DNA of 64,000 nt from the NCBI GenBank assembly GCA_934277375.1, contig CAKQTZ010000013.1, forward strand, positions 8,789 to 72,788, given 5' to 3'. The notes beneath the pieces were generated by a model. It saw nothing but the letters and a program-made list of their open reading frames with translations. It did no database searches and was not told the DNA's origin. This DNA is from an uncultured Coprococcus sp. GTDB taxonomy: Bacteria > Bacillota > Clostridia > Lachnospirales > Lachnospiraceae. Below are positions 9,512 to 18,777 of this stretch, piece by piece. The translations under genes were made by a program, and so were the position numbers. Every line of letters begins with the position of its first letter. The stretch's first letter is position 1.

Positions 9512-10403
9512 AATTAAATTCTCCTATTCCGTTCAGTAGCTGTATCAAACCGCTATAATCCCTGTCCGGATGTTTTCTCTCTGCCACCGGCACAAGGCAT
9601 CTGGATACCGCCGCATATGCATCGCGCTCATCTCCGTTAAACACCTCGAGATGTTTTCTCACAGTTTCTGTGTCACAGCGTTCTACCGGGCCTGTAAGGC
9701 TGGTTGCCGTTCCATTCTCTGCAGCTGCTCTGGCATTTCCCAGAAACAATGGCAGTATCGCCCGCCCCGCTTCTTCATCAGTGAAACCGCACTCAACCAG
9801 CAGTTTCTGTGACACAGACAAAAGTCCGGTGACCAGGTTGCTAGCGAACACTGCTGCTCCGTGATACTTCACCTTATTCCTGCCGTCTATGCGAACACAG
9901 CTGTTGCCGAGGAGTCTTATGACTGAGCATATCTTATCTGCATATGCTTCATCTCCCTCGACTGTAAAAAAAGAGTTATCCAGTTCTTTATAGGATTCGT
10001 ACTTTGAACTTATTGCATACATAGGATGAATCGAATAACCAAAGGCTCCCGCCTCTGTTATACCTGAGAAAATATCTGATGTCATCGCTCCACTGGCGTG
10101 ACAAATGATCCTGCCACGTATGTCAAGATCTCTTATACTCTTCCACACCTCTCCTATCTGACCATCAGGAACGGTGAGAAAGATCACATCACTATACTCA
10201 CACAATTGCTCCAGGCTTTCGTACACACGGGTATCGGTAAACTGTGCTGCAAGCTCTGCACTCTCTCTGCTGGCACTGTAGTAACCGCCAGCCTCAATGC
10301 GCACGCTCCCGTCCGTTTTCTCACTTAAAAGGTCTCTTCTCTCCTGAATATACCTGCCAAATGTGAATCCGACTTTTCCAGCTCCAATAAATCCAATCCT
10401 CAT
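9438..10403 (-). CDS. Rossmann-fold/DUF2520 reductase, candidate ketopantoate reductase (PanG-like)
   Basis: The N terminus [19 protein letters not shown] is a dinucleotide-binding fold, followed by [12 protein letters not shown] and [12 protein letters not shown], the pattern of proteins with a Rossmann-like domain plus DUF2520. The C-terminal domain contains the [17 protein letters not shown] helix typical of that class. Family knowledge: PanG, described from Francisella as an alternative ketopantoate reductase, belongs to this general type, as far as I recall. Its place directly before panB and panC, with no panE seen, makes reduction of ketopantoate to pantoate the best guess. It is first in the operon. 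The last 24 or so residues ([21 protein letters not shown] region) are polar and are encoded inside panB, probably a run-on tail after loss of an earlier stop. Confidence 0.75.
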   Translation of the reverse strand: MRIGFIGAGKVGFTFGRYIQERRDLLSEKTDGSVRIEAGGYYSASRESAELAAQFTDTRVYESLEQLCEYSDVIFLTVPDGQIGEVWKSIRDLDIRGRIICHASGAMTSDIFSGITEAGAFGYSIHPMYAISSKYESYKELDNSFFTVEGDEAYADKICSVIRLLGNSCVRIDGRNKVKYHGAAVFASNLVTGLLSVSQKLLVECGFTDEEAGRAILPLFLGNARAAAENGTATSLTGPVERCDTETVRKHLEVFNGDERDAYAAVSRCLVPVAERKHPDRDYSGLIQLLNGIGEFNYEKHDGNTQADERNGQEDLHDHSL

Positions 10404-10503
10404 ACAATAATCACCTGCTCAAATATGTAGTCAGTATCTGTGTATCTCCCATCAAGGGAGTCGTCTTTCAGGTACAGCTTCTTTCGAATACCATCCACCC
10501 AAC

Positions 10504-10532
10504 ATACTAACATTCCACTTTTTAATTGTAAA
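10504..10532 (-). promoter_or_regulatory. Promoter of the pan-coaBC operon
   Basis: On the minus strand TTTACA (10527-10532) and TAGTAT (10504-10509) are 17 bases apart. It lies just after the purE terminator and leaves a leader of about 95 bases before ATG 10403. I see no known riboswitch in that leader. Confidence 0.65.
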
Positions 10533-10545
10533 GTAAAGTAACAAA

Positions 10546-10583
10546 AAAAACACAGTGCAGAACATTTCACGCACTGTGTTTTT
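10546..10583. terminator. Intrinsic terminator after purE
   Basis: AAAAACACAGTGC (10546-10558) pairs perfectly with GCACTGTGTTTTT (10571-10583), with a 12-base loop. A/T runs on both sides allow it to work in both directions. It ends transcription from purE and insulates the pan operon. Confidence 0.9.
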
Positions 10584-10614
10584 CACGATGTGCTGTTTAT
10601 CAGCAACGTTATTT

Positions 10615-11106
10615 TTAGTATTTGAACTTCTCAATTACCTCTTCGTTTGCCTTCATGGCAGCCTTCTCCATATCCTTGCGCTCCTCCTGAAGCTTGAGTC
10701 TGACTGACTCATTGTTCACTCCTATGATCTGAAGTGCAAGATATGCTGCATTCTTGCTTCCGTTGATAGCTACTGTAGCAACAGGAATTCCCGATGGCAT
10801 CTGAACTATGGAAAGAAGTGCATCCATTCCATCAAGAGTGGCACCTGAAAGTGGCACTCCTATGACCGGAAGAACCGTCTGTGAAGCAACCACACCAGGA
10901 AGCGCTGCTGCCATACCTGCTGCAGCAATGATTACCTCAGTTCCATTGTTGTTGGCCTCCTCGATAAATTCAGAAAGACCTGCATGTGCCCTGTGGGCTG
11001 AGAGGCATCTCACATCCACCTCCACACCATAATTCTTGAGAATTGACACTGCCGGCTCAACCTTTGGCAGATCACTTGTTGATCCCATAATGATAGCTAC
11101 TCTCAT
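10615..11106 (-). CDS. purE: PurE, N5-carboxyaminoimidazole ribonucleotide mutase
   Basis: Moves the carboxyl group in AIR carboxylation, step six of purine synthesis. MGSTSDLP, LSAHRAH, IIAAAGMAAALPGVVAS, VPLSGATLDGMDALLSIVQMPSGIPVATVAI and the C-terminal helix fit PurE. The usual bacterial SAHRTP is SAHRAH here. 163 residues is the expected size. It follows the hybrid kinase gene after 76 bases with no clear promoter in between, so it may be read from the same transcript. No purK is visible. Confidence 0.93.
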   Translation of the reverse strand: MRVAIIMGSTSDLPKVEPAVSILKNYGVEVDVRCLSAHRAHAGLSEFIEEANNNGTEVIIAAAGMAAALPGVVASQTVLPVIGVPLSGATLDGMDALLSIVQMPSGIPVATVAINGSKNAAYLALQIIGVNNESVRLKLQEERKDMEKAAMKANEEVIEKFKY

Positions 11107-11182
11107 TTTTCTTTTCCTCTTTTCTTTTTATTTGTGAAACGACCTACGCGCCCTGGCGTCTGTCTGTTTATACATCGACATG

Positions 11183-14100
11183 TCAGATACTGTTGAGATA
11201 CTGATCTATCATATCACTCGATGTCTGATAATCTCCAGAACCTACATACTCCTTCAGAGCGGTGAAAAACTCTGTATCTATATCGCCATATGAATATCTG
11301 TCAATATCTCTTATAAGGCTCTCAACAGGTCCGCGATCTCCGGCACGCAGAAACGCCCTGAGCTCCTTGAGTTTGCTCTTGTTTATACTTGCTCTCTGCT
11401 CTTTCTCCTGCGGTCTGTCAACATGGTTTATCCTGGCCATATATTTGTCAATCTGCTTAAAGAAATCGTTCATCATCGCCATGAAGTCCCTGGTGTTGTC
11501 CCGGGCATATTGGAGATTGCCTATATTTATGGCTGATTCCAGATTGGCTGCTTTTCTCTCAATTCCATAAGCACCTATATTCGCACTGCTGCTCTTGATG
11601 TCATGTATGATATTCTTATACTTTCTCACATCATCATCTATATAGCGTCTGAGCTGCTGTACCTCACTCTGATACTCATCTCTGTAGTTCCGGATAAACG
11701 TATTGAATGTTCTGAAATTACCACCCATAGCTCTGACGGAATCCTCAACGGCCACAAATCTTCTGAGACTCACTGCTTCCTCCATGTAATTGATATCATC
11801 CTCAGTCTGGGACAGTTCATTATTCTTTTCTTTTATCTTATCCGCAGATATATATGTCCTGAGCATCGCCTCTGCCTGATCCAGTTCTATAGGCTTAACT
11901 ATGACATCGTTGAATCCTGAGATAAGTATTTCTTCTCTGGACGTATCCACCGTGTTAGCAGAAAAGGCTATGATCGGCATCTTCTTGTATTCTTCACCAT
12001 CGAGGTTACGAATCTCCCTGACTGTATCTATACCATCCATAACCGGCATAACCGTATCTATGAACACCATATCATAGCTTTCAACCATAACCTTATCAAG
12101 TGCATCAAATCCGGACGAAGCCACATCGCTCTCAAGTCCATATGTGTCAAATATAGTTTTTTCCACCTGTAGCGATATCTCTGAGTCATCCACAATGAGA
12201 ACTCTGACATCTGGAAGCCACAGATGGGAATTTGCGTTTCTTCTGGCCATCTCCTTACGTTTACGCTCATTGTAGTTAACATAACTATAATCAAATACAG
12301 ATTGCTTTATACTGAACCTCACGGTCGTACCTGCGCCATATATACTCTCTGCGCTTATACTTCCATCCAGCATCCTCACAAGCTCCTTAGCAATGGCAAG
12401 CCCCAGGCTGACTCTGAACATTCCAATATCGGATTTCTCATATGAATCATCCAGTTCAAACAATGTATCAAGCCTGTCCTCCTTAACTCCAAGACCTGTA
12501 TCAGATATCTTAAAATCAAGAAATATCTCATCGTGATCCCTGTCAAACACCTCGGATATATCCGTCTCAGGTTCCTCTATTCTCACTGAATACTCGCTGT
12601 CTGTGTACTCGTCGGAGCTTGTCTCCGCCATCTCCTCGTCGGCTCTCCGAGCCATTCTCCAGTCTACATCGATACTTATATATCCTTCTTTTGTGGTATT
12701 TGCAGACCATGCAAATATATTCTCCAATATCTCCTTCACAACATTCATATCACCAATAAGACCGTTAGGTATCTTATCCTCAACACTGACCTTCAGATCA
12801 ATCAGGTCACGATTGACCATAGCCTCAAACTTTTCCGAAAGTTCCTCTATGATATCCGAAGCGAAATACTGCTTGTACTCCGGCTCTATTATATCATCCT
12901 TGAGATTGGCCAGTTTTGATATACCATCCGACATATCCAGGATCTCTCTTCCCGCCGAATACATGGCAAGATACTGCGCGTATTCCTCACTGGCTGAATC
13001 CTGGCAGTTTCTCATCCCCAGTTCTGATATGGCGATAATGTTATTCAGCGGAGTCCTTATTTCGTGGTTCAGATAATTGACATAGTCATTCTTTGCCTGA
13101 TTTGATTTCTCCGCCTCCTCACTTTTCTTGCTCAGTTCCTCCACCTGCTCGTTCTGTTTTCTGAGCAGCCTGATTATACTTCTCGCCACTGCCAGACCTA
13201 TAACTATGATAAATGCCACCATGAGCACAACTATCATCTTCGCCAGATTAGTCTCAAAAAAGCTGAGCTCCTTATCTATGACAAATGTGAGGGGGGTATC
13301 GCACTCCACTCCATCCGCATTCTTCGCTGAGAGCACAAATTTGTAGGTACCTCCCTCAAGATTTGTGTATTCAACTTCCATCTTATCATTACCGGCAAGA
13401 GAACGTTCTTCACTCTCAAAGCCCTCAAGATGATAATCAACAGTTATATCTGCGCGGTTTACATAACTCAACACAGAAAACCTTATCGTTATTCTGTTAG
13501 TATTCTTAGGAACATTTATATGGCCATCGAGATCCGCAAACTGATATTCCTTGCCATCCACTTCCACGGATGCTATGCGGACCTTTGGTGCAACCTCGTT
13601 CACATATTCATTGTTGAGGTTGATCATACACAGACCCTCATCACAGCAGACGTACACGATCCCTGTTTTTGATACATAGTTGGTCGACTTCTCAGTGATA
13701 TTTGATATGATTCCATCATTCTTTGAAAAGCTTATATAATCCGGTGACGCACTGCTCAGTATGTCCTTCTCGTAATACCTGTACAGACCTCTGGATCCAA
13801 ACAGCCACAGATATCCATCGTCATCGAGAAGAACATCATATATACTGTTCGTATTGTCAACAGTAGTTATCTGTCTGACTGTGCCCTCCTGATAGTACAG
13901 ACCGTTGTCTGTTCCTATCCACAATCCGTTGCTGCCCTGGACTATACTCGATACCACACTCATCTTCTGATTGTCATCCAGATCCATATCGCGGACATCA
14001 TAATCCTGATCGACTATATATATTCCTGCACCGTTGGATCCGGCATATATATTGCCATCCTGTGACACATTCAGACTTATGATATCCGGATTCTCCAAAC

Positions 14101-15493
14101 CATCTGTTCTGGACAGACTCTTTATTACATCGTCAGGTCCCACTATAGACATACCGTTCTCTGTACCTACTGCCACATAGCCCGGCTTCACCTCTGTTAT
14201 ACAGTTGACCGCATTGCTCACAAGTTTTGAGTCACCTCTGTTAAAACTCTTGTACTGCCAGTTTCTGCTCACCCTAATAACACCATATATCTTATAAGTA
14301 GCGATCCACAGATGATCGTCTGAATCAACGTAGAGATCTCGTATACTTATACCATACAGCTTGGATATTAAATCATTGGAACTTCCTGATATGAGCTTGC
14401 CTTTGGAATCCACCACATACAGGCCTTCATCAGTTCCTATGAACAGATTGCCATTGTAACTTGTCACACAGTTTACGATGGAATTATCTATTCCGTATTT
14501 CATGGTTACATTCTGGAATTTGCTCTGTTCCAGGAGCAGCAGACCCTTTCTGTAGGATGTGAACCAGTAATTGCCCTCAAAGTCTTTTATCATATCGCTC
14601 ATTGACTCATTGAACTGCATACTCTCCAGTGTGACTATTTTCCCCTTGGACACGACACGTCCAACTCCATCATCTGCCAGGATCCATATGCTGCTTCCAT
14701 CGGAATACATCTTGTTGATTCCATGCAGGCTGCCTGTATTTATGATGGAAGTCTCACCTTTGGCTGTTATCTTAAGTATGCTGTAACCAGCAGATCCATA
14801 GTATCTGTTTCCGTGGCTATCTATATAGAGAGAATTGATATCGTCTATTCCATACTGCGCCTTCGATGTGACTGCTATCTGTCCATCCGGATATATCGTT
14901 ATCAATATATCATTGTTGGCTATGGCATAGACATAGCCATCGTAGCCTGATATATTACCGATGCTCAGTCCTGATACGGAATCATCTGTCACTGCCTCTG
15001 CGCCCTCGTCTGACAACTTAAATATTCCAGATGATGACGCTATCCACAAAATACCGTTGTCGTCCTCATACAGAGCATTTATCGTTGATACTCCCAGATT
15101 GTACATATCTGATATCCTGTCAAATGCTCCGTCGTTGTACACATACAAGCCGTAGTTATCCGTTCCGACATAAAGCGTTCCGTCACTTGTAAGATATATG
15201 CAGTTTATAGAGTACTTGGTGCCATCCTCATTTCTGTCCAGCGAGAACAACACGAAATCGCTACCATCGTACCTGTACAGTCCATTATCTGTGCCTATCC
15301 ATATGTACCCACTCACTGACTGGCTCACACAGTTGGCTTCTCCGCTGTCAAATCCATCCGTATCCGAGAATGTCCTCTGTGTATAATTGGATGTAAAATT
15401 CTCATCCGCACGCACGCTGAGCCGTGGCCATAATACCATCGCCACGGCTATTATAATAAATATTAGTATCTGCTTCTTTTGACTATCTCTCAT
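11183..15493 (-). CDS. Hybrid two-component sensor: periplasmic-type propeller, kinase, receiver and Hpt in one protein
   Basis: A 1436-residue membrane sensor. Order: signal anchor (about 8-26); a long run of two-component regulator propeller repeats (IWIGTDNGLYRYDG, LYVGTDNYGLYVY and many more) to about 640; a Y_Y_Y-type domain (YHLEGFESEE, GGTYKFVLSAKNADG); a second membrane helix near 742-768; a coiled coil; HisKA with H810 in NHEIRTPLNN; an ATPase with DTGLGV and LGLAIAKELV; a receiver with phosphoacceptor D1146 in FIDTVMPVMDG; and an Hpt domain with H1297 in IIHDIKSSSANIG. It resembles the hybrid systems that sense polysaccharide in Bacteroidetes but has no DNA-binding output, so a separate regulator must take the phosphate. 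An in-frame ATG at 15511 exists, but GGAGG at about 15498-15502 points to ATG 15493. It lies 28 bases after the aminopeptidase gene. Confidence 0.93.
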   Translation of the reverse strand: MRDSQKKQILIFIIIAVAMVLWPRLSVRADENFTSNYTQRTFSDTDGFDSGEANCVSQSVSGYIWIGTDNGLYRYDGSDFVLFSLDRNEDGTKYSINCIYLTSDGTLYVGTDNYGLYVYNDGAFDRISDMYNLGVSTINALYEDDNGILWIASSSGIFKLSDEGAEAVTDDSVSGLSIGNISGYDGYVYAIANNDILITIYPDGQIAVTSKAQYGIDDINSLYIDSHGNRYYGSAGYSILKITAKGETSIINTGSLHGINKMYSDGSSIWILADDGVGRVVSKGKIVTLESMQFNESMSDMIKDFEGNYWFTSYRKGLLLLEQSKFQNVTMKYGIDNSIVNCVTSYNGNLFIGTDEGLYVVDSKGKLISGSSNDLISKLYGISIRDLYVDSDDHLWIATYKIYGVIRVSRNWQYKSFNRGDSKLVSNAVNCITEVKPGYVAVGTENGMSIVGPDDVIKSLSRTDGLENPDIISLNVSQDGNIYAGSNGAGIYIVDQDYDVRDMDLDDNQKMSVVSSIVQGSNGLWIGTDNGLYYQEGTVRQITTVDNTNSIYDVLLDDDGYLWLFGSRGLYRYYEKDILSSASPDYISFSKNDGIISNITEKSTNYVSKTGIVYVCCDEGLCMINLNNEYVNEVAPKVRIASVEVDGKEYQFADLDGHINVPKNTNRITIRFSVLSYVNRADITVDYHLEGFESEERSLAGNDKMEVEYTNLEGGTYKFVLSAKNADGVECDTPLTFVIDKELSFFETNLAKMIVVLMVAFIIVIGLAVARSIIRLLRKQNEQVEELSKKSEEAEKSNQAKNDYVNYLNHEIRTPLNNIIAISELGMRNCQDSASEEYAQYLAMYSAGREILDMSDGISKLANLKDDIIEPEYKQYFASDIIEELSEKFEAMVNRDLIDLKVSVEDKIPNGLIGDMNVVKEILENIFAWSANTTKEGYISIDVDWRMARRADEEMAETSSDEYTDSEYSVRIEEPETDISEVFDRDHDEIFLDFKISDTGLGVKEDRLDTLFELDDSYEKSDIGMFRVSLGLAIAKELVRMLDGSISAESIYGAGTTVRFSIKQSVFDYSYVNYNERKRKEMARRNANSHLWLPDVRVLIVDDSEISLQVEKTIFDTYGLESDVASSGFDALDKVMVESYDMVFIDTVMPVMDGIDTVREIRNLDGEEYKKMPIIAFSANTVDTSREEILISGFNDVIVKPIELDQAEAMLRTYISADKIKEKNNELSQTEDDINYMEEAVSLRRFVAVEDSVRAMGGNFRTFNTFIRNYRDEYQSEVQQLRRYIDDDVRKYKNIIHDIKSSSANIGAYGIERKAANLESAINIGNLQYARDNTRDFMAMMNDFFKQIDKYMARINHVDRPQEKEQRASINKSKLKELRAFLRAGDRGPVESLIRDIDRYSYGDIDTEFFTALKEYVGSGDYQTSSDMIDQYLNSI

Positions 15494-15521
15494 CGTTTCC
15501 TCCGAAGACATGCCGCATGAC

Positions 15522-16901
15522 CTAAGCTTCCGTCAGGAACGCCACATATCCCTTCTTGGTCTCATATATATCCGCCTTTGATGTAACCTCCCATGGGGCA
15601 TGCATGTTCAGAACTGCAACACCACAGTCAATTACCTCCATTCCATACAGCGAAAGTATATACGCTATAGTTCCGCCTCCTCCTACATCTACCTTGCCCA
15701 GCTCCGCTGTCTGGTATGCGATCTCAGCATCATCCACGATCTTTCTTATGGCTGCCATATACTCTGCATTGGCATCATTCGATCCCGATTTTCCTCTTGA
15801 ACCGGTAAACTTGTTGAATACCATTCCCTCTCCGAATATAGCCGCATTCTTTTTGTCAAATGCAGACTCAAATGTAGGATCAAAGCCTGCAGACACATCA
15901 GATGAAAGCATTCTTGAGGCTGCAAGACATCTTCTGAGTGAAATCTCTGAAAATCCTCCCATAGCGTTCATGATCTCTGCAACAGTATTCTCAAAGAAAT
16001 GTGACTGCATTCCTGTTGCTCCCACACTTCCTATCTCTTCTTTGTCCGTGAGCAGACAGCATGTTGTCTTCTCCGGTGACTCTGCCTCAAGCATGGCAAT
16101 AAGTGATGTATAAGCACACACCCTGTCGTCCTGGCCGTAAGCCATGATCATACTCTCATCTATTCCACAGTTTCTCGCCTTTCCTGCAGGTACTATCTCA
16201 AGCTCCGCTGACAGGAAATCCTCCTCTTTCATATCGTACTTCTTCTCGAGAAGTTCCAGAACCGCTGCCTTAACGGCCTCTTTCTCCTTGCCCTCAAGAG
16301 GTCTGCTCGCGAACAGGATATCGAGCTGCTCCCCCTCTATAACCGAATCAGCTCTCTTCTTGAGCTGTTCCTGTGACAGATGAATGAGGAGATCTGTCAC
16401 ACAGAATACAGGATCATTTTTATCTTCACCAATGTTTACTGTGACCACATCACCGTTGGTCTTAGCTATGACACCGTGTATGGCAAGCGGCAGTGTAACC
16501 CACTGATATTTCTTGATACCACCATAGTAATGTGTATCAAGATATGCAAATCCGCCTTTCTCATACAATGGATTCTGTTTTACATCCATACGTGGGGAAT
16601 CTATATGCGCACCGAGTATGTTCATACCCTTCTCAAGCTTTTTCTTTCCTATATTGAACATGGCCACTGTCTTGTTCATCCAGACAGCATATACCTTATC
16701 ACCTGTCTCAAGCTTCTCTTTGTTTTTGATGATCTTCTTCAGATCTTTATAACCGCTCTCCTCTGCCTGTCTCACTATCTCTTTTACGCATTCCCTCTCA
16801 GTCTTGCCATTGTCGAGGAATTCCCTGTAGCCTTTGCACAGGCTTTCAAGCTCCTTTATTTCTTCCTTTTTGTATTTGCTCCACGCATTCTTCTGTGTCA
16901 T
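15522..16901 (-). CDS. M18-family aspartyl aminopeptidase
   Basis: A cytoplasmic two-zinc aminopeptidase that removes acidic N-terminal residues. The metal and catalytic motifs are all present: GAHIDSPRMD, YGQDDRVCAYT, LLTDKEEIGSVG and NMHAPWEVTSKADIYE. 459 residues is normal for the Gram-positive ApeA/ApeB group. ATG 16901 follows AGGAGG. Upstream are two hairpin repeats and then an ABC exporter; downstream comes the hybrid sensor. I found no convincing promoter in the 205-base gap, so read-through from the exporter operon is possible. Confidence 0.93.
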   Translation of the reverse strand: MTQKNAWSKYKKEEIKELESLCKGYREFLDNGKTERECVKEIVRQAEESGYKDLKKIIKNKEKLETGDKVYAVWMNKTVAMFNIGKKKLEKGMNILGAHIDSPRMDVKQNPLYEKGGFAYLDTHYYGGIKKYQWVTLPLAIHGVIAKTNGDVVTVNIGEDKNDPVFCVTDLLIHLSQEQLKKRADSVIEGEQLDILFASRPLEGKEKEAVKAAVLELLEKKYDMKEEDFLSAELEIVPAGKARNCGIDESMIMAYGQDDRVCAYTSLIAMLEAESPEKTTCCLLTDKEEIGSVGATGMQSHFFENTVAEIMNAMGGFSEISLRRCLAASRMLSSDVSAGFDPTFESAFDKKNAAIFGEGMVFNKFTGSRGKSGSNDANAEYMAAIRKIVDDAEIAYQTAELGKVDVGGGGTIAYILSLYGMEVIDCGVAVLNMHAPWEVTSKADIYETKKGYVAFLTEA

Positions 16902-16943
16902 AATCTCTTACCTCCTACATTGTCTTTGTATCGCAGAATATCC

Positions 16944-17106
16944 TGGTATCGCCACCTCTCTGTCGCTCGGCGGCAGATCGTCCGCGCCATTTTAGATGCG
17001 CCTCCGGCGCATGGGCACAGACTATTATGGTATCGCCACCTCCCTATCGCTCGGCGGCAGATCGTCTGCGCCATTTCAGATGCACCTCCGGTGCATGGGC
17101 GCAGAC
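16944..17106 (-). repeat. Two 79-bp direct repeats (84-bp period), each folding into a compound hairpin
   Basis: Copy A is 16944-17022 and copy B 17028-17106; they differ by about seven transitions. Each ends in a compound hairpin (16980-17022 and 17064-17106). On the minus strand an outer 9-bp stem (GTCTGCGCC with GGCGCAGAC in copy B) encloses an inner stem (ATGCACC/GGTGCAT in B, ATGCGCC/GGCGCAT in A). The inner pair changed on both sides, keeping pairing; the two outer differences are Watson-Crick to G-U wobbles in minus-strand RNA. The array fills the gap between the exporter permease stop and the M18 aminopeptidase start. An open frame of 70 codons spans it with TTGA and ATGA overlaps at its ends, but nearly all copy differences change residues, which argues for RNA structure over peptide. 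Confidence 0.85.
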
Positions 17107-18777
17107 TCAATCACTGTATACATCAGTGTCTATATTTCTTGCGCTCATTATCATTGTATCTCTGCGAAGGATAATGAACATAGCTCCCATGATCATCATA
17201 TAAATTATATATACTATATAGGATGGGATATTTGTAAACTTAAAAACAACAAATCCCACCGCACACAAAACAATTGCCATAACAATTGCTATTGCCATAT
17301 TGAAGAAGGCATTCAGATTGCCTCTGAGCGCCCCATACTCATCCTCCCAATCCAGCTTCGGATGGGTTGAATCCAGGAGTATTCCTGTGTACGTGCATAT
17401 TCCAACACATAAAAATCCCAGCACCACATAGTAGACACTGTCTATGAAACTGCAATCCATATATATACACATTATAACCGTGGTGACTGCCACAGTTATT
17501 CCGCTGAATATCATGCTAACCCATACCTTTGCCCTTATCTGAAGTTCGTACGTCATCGGTATGTGCTTGACAAATGATATGTGTCCGCCCTCTCTCGTAA
17601 ACGCTGTGGACGCTATACTGTTCATGGCCGTGGCAAAAAAAGCTATAGCTATGACAGCTATCAGCAATATGACATCAGCCAGGAAGTATCCAGTCTGGAA
17701 TGTCTCCCTGAAAGCCTTTATGGACTGCGCCGTGACCGGTATGTTGAACAGTGCGATCACAAGTATCGGCCATATTACATTTACCACCACGCAATACTTT
17801 CTGTATGCCGGTGTTCTGACTAAAGTCTTTATCTCCTTGTCCACATATGCCCTGAACGGAGTCTTTATCGCAAAGCTCTCCATCCTCACCACATCTTTTT
17901 TTCTCCGTCCTGATCTTCCTGACGATGACACCAGATACACGCCTCTCAGATACAGAACATTTCCAAGTCCCAGCAGCAGTGCGATACACACAGCATTTAT
18001 CAGTATGAACAGCAGCATATACAGTGCATTGTTGGTCTGAACAGCCTTCAAAAATACCGGCACCGTAAAAAATACCCTGTTCATTACATTTATAAATATA
18101 TTGTCACCATTTTTCAGGCTGTCTATGTAATTATTTATATTTATAGAATCCATCTGTGCAAAAGACCATATGAAAAGTCCTGCAAAGACAAGTGTGGCAA
18201 GCCCCACCATAAAATCTACATTTTTAAAAAGCCTTGTCCTGCTGAAAAATGCCATCACTATTAATGCAAATATCCCGCAGTACACAAGCGGAAGTACAGG
18301 CAGAAGGAACACTCCTATAATGGAGGTCATCACCGATACAGGTCTTATATTCGCTGCCACAAAATATCCTATAAATCCGCAGAACAGTACCATAAATTCC
18401 ATGACACTCTCTGCAAAATAAGCATGTGTAAACTTTGCAGCCACGAGCTCAGCAGGTTTTACCGGAAGAGGCAGCAGGTGATCCAGATCAGATGAAAAAT
18501 ACAACAGATTAAATATAACCATTATGCTGAATATAACTCCGAACACCGACATGAGCTGTATAACCAGATCAAGTCCCTCGACACTGCCCCCGGCCTCCAT
18601 GAGTGCCGCTGTCATTATGTAAACTATAAAACCAACGACAATGCAACAGGGAATCATGATACAGCTCATCGCGACAACTCCCATCACTTTATACCTCTTT
18701 GCCTTCTCACCATGCTCAGGCATCTCCATGTCGTTGTTCCTGCTTATCATACTGAGTAATATTCTATAATTCTTCAT
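17107..18777 (-). CDS. ABC exporter permease (ABC-2 type, about twelve helices)
   Basis: 556 residues with roughly a dozen hydrophobic segments and the soluble signature LLYFSSDLDHLLPLPVKPAELVAAKF near residue 90, seen in Firmicute ABC-2 permeases of the two-gene ATPase-permease type. The substrate cannot be told. ATG 18777 overlaps the ATPase gene by 14 bases, so the two are translationally coupled and surely form one transporter. There is no regulator next to it. Confidence 0.88.
   Translation of the reverse strand: MKNYRILLSMISRNNDMEMPEHGEKAKRYKVMGVVAMSCIMIPCCIVVGFIVYIMTAALMEAGGSVEGLDLVIQLMSVFGVIFSIMVIFNLLYFSSDLDHLLPLPVKPAELVAAKFTHAYFAESVMEFMVLFCGFIGYFVAANIRPVSVMTSIIGVFLLPVLPLVYCGIFALIVMAFFSRTRLFKNVDFMVGLATLVFAGLFIWSFAQMDSININNYIDSLKNGDNIFINVMNRVFFTVPVFLKAVQTNNALYMLLFILINAVCIALLLGLGNVLYLRGVYLVSSSGRSGRRKKDVVRMESFAIKTPFRAYVDKEIKTLVRTPAYRKYCVVVNVIWPILVIALFNIPVTAQSIKAFRETFQTGYFLADVILLIAVIAIAFFATAMNSIASTAFTREGGHISFVKHIPMTYELQIRAKVWVSMIFSGITVAVTTVIMCIYMDCSFIDSVYYVVLGFLCVGICTYTGILLDSTHPKLDWEDEYGALRGNLNAFFNMAIAIVMAIVLCAVGFVVFKFTNIPSYIVYIIYMMIMGAMFIILRRDTMIMSARNIDTDVYSD

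Noticed and set aside
10452..10634. 60-codon minus-strand frame before the pan operon
   Set aside because: It runs through the purE terminator hairpin and the pan promoter.
16898..17110. 70-codon minus-strand frame through the hairpin repeats
   Set aside because: It overlaps both neighbours by four bases in a gene-like way, but copy differences mostly change residues while base pairing is kept, so RNA structure explains it better. Not fully excluded.
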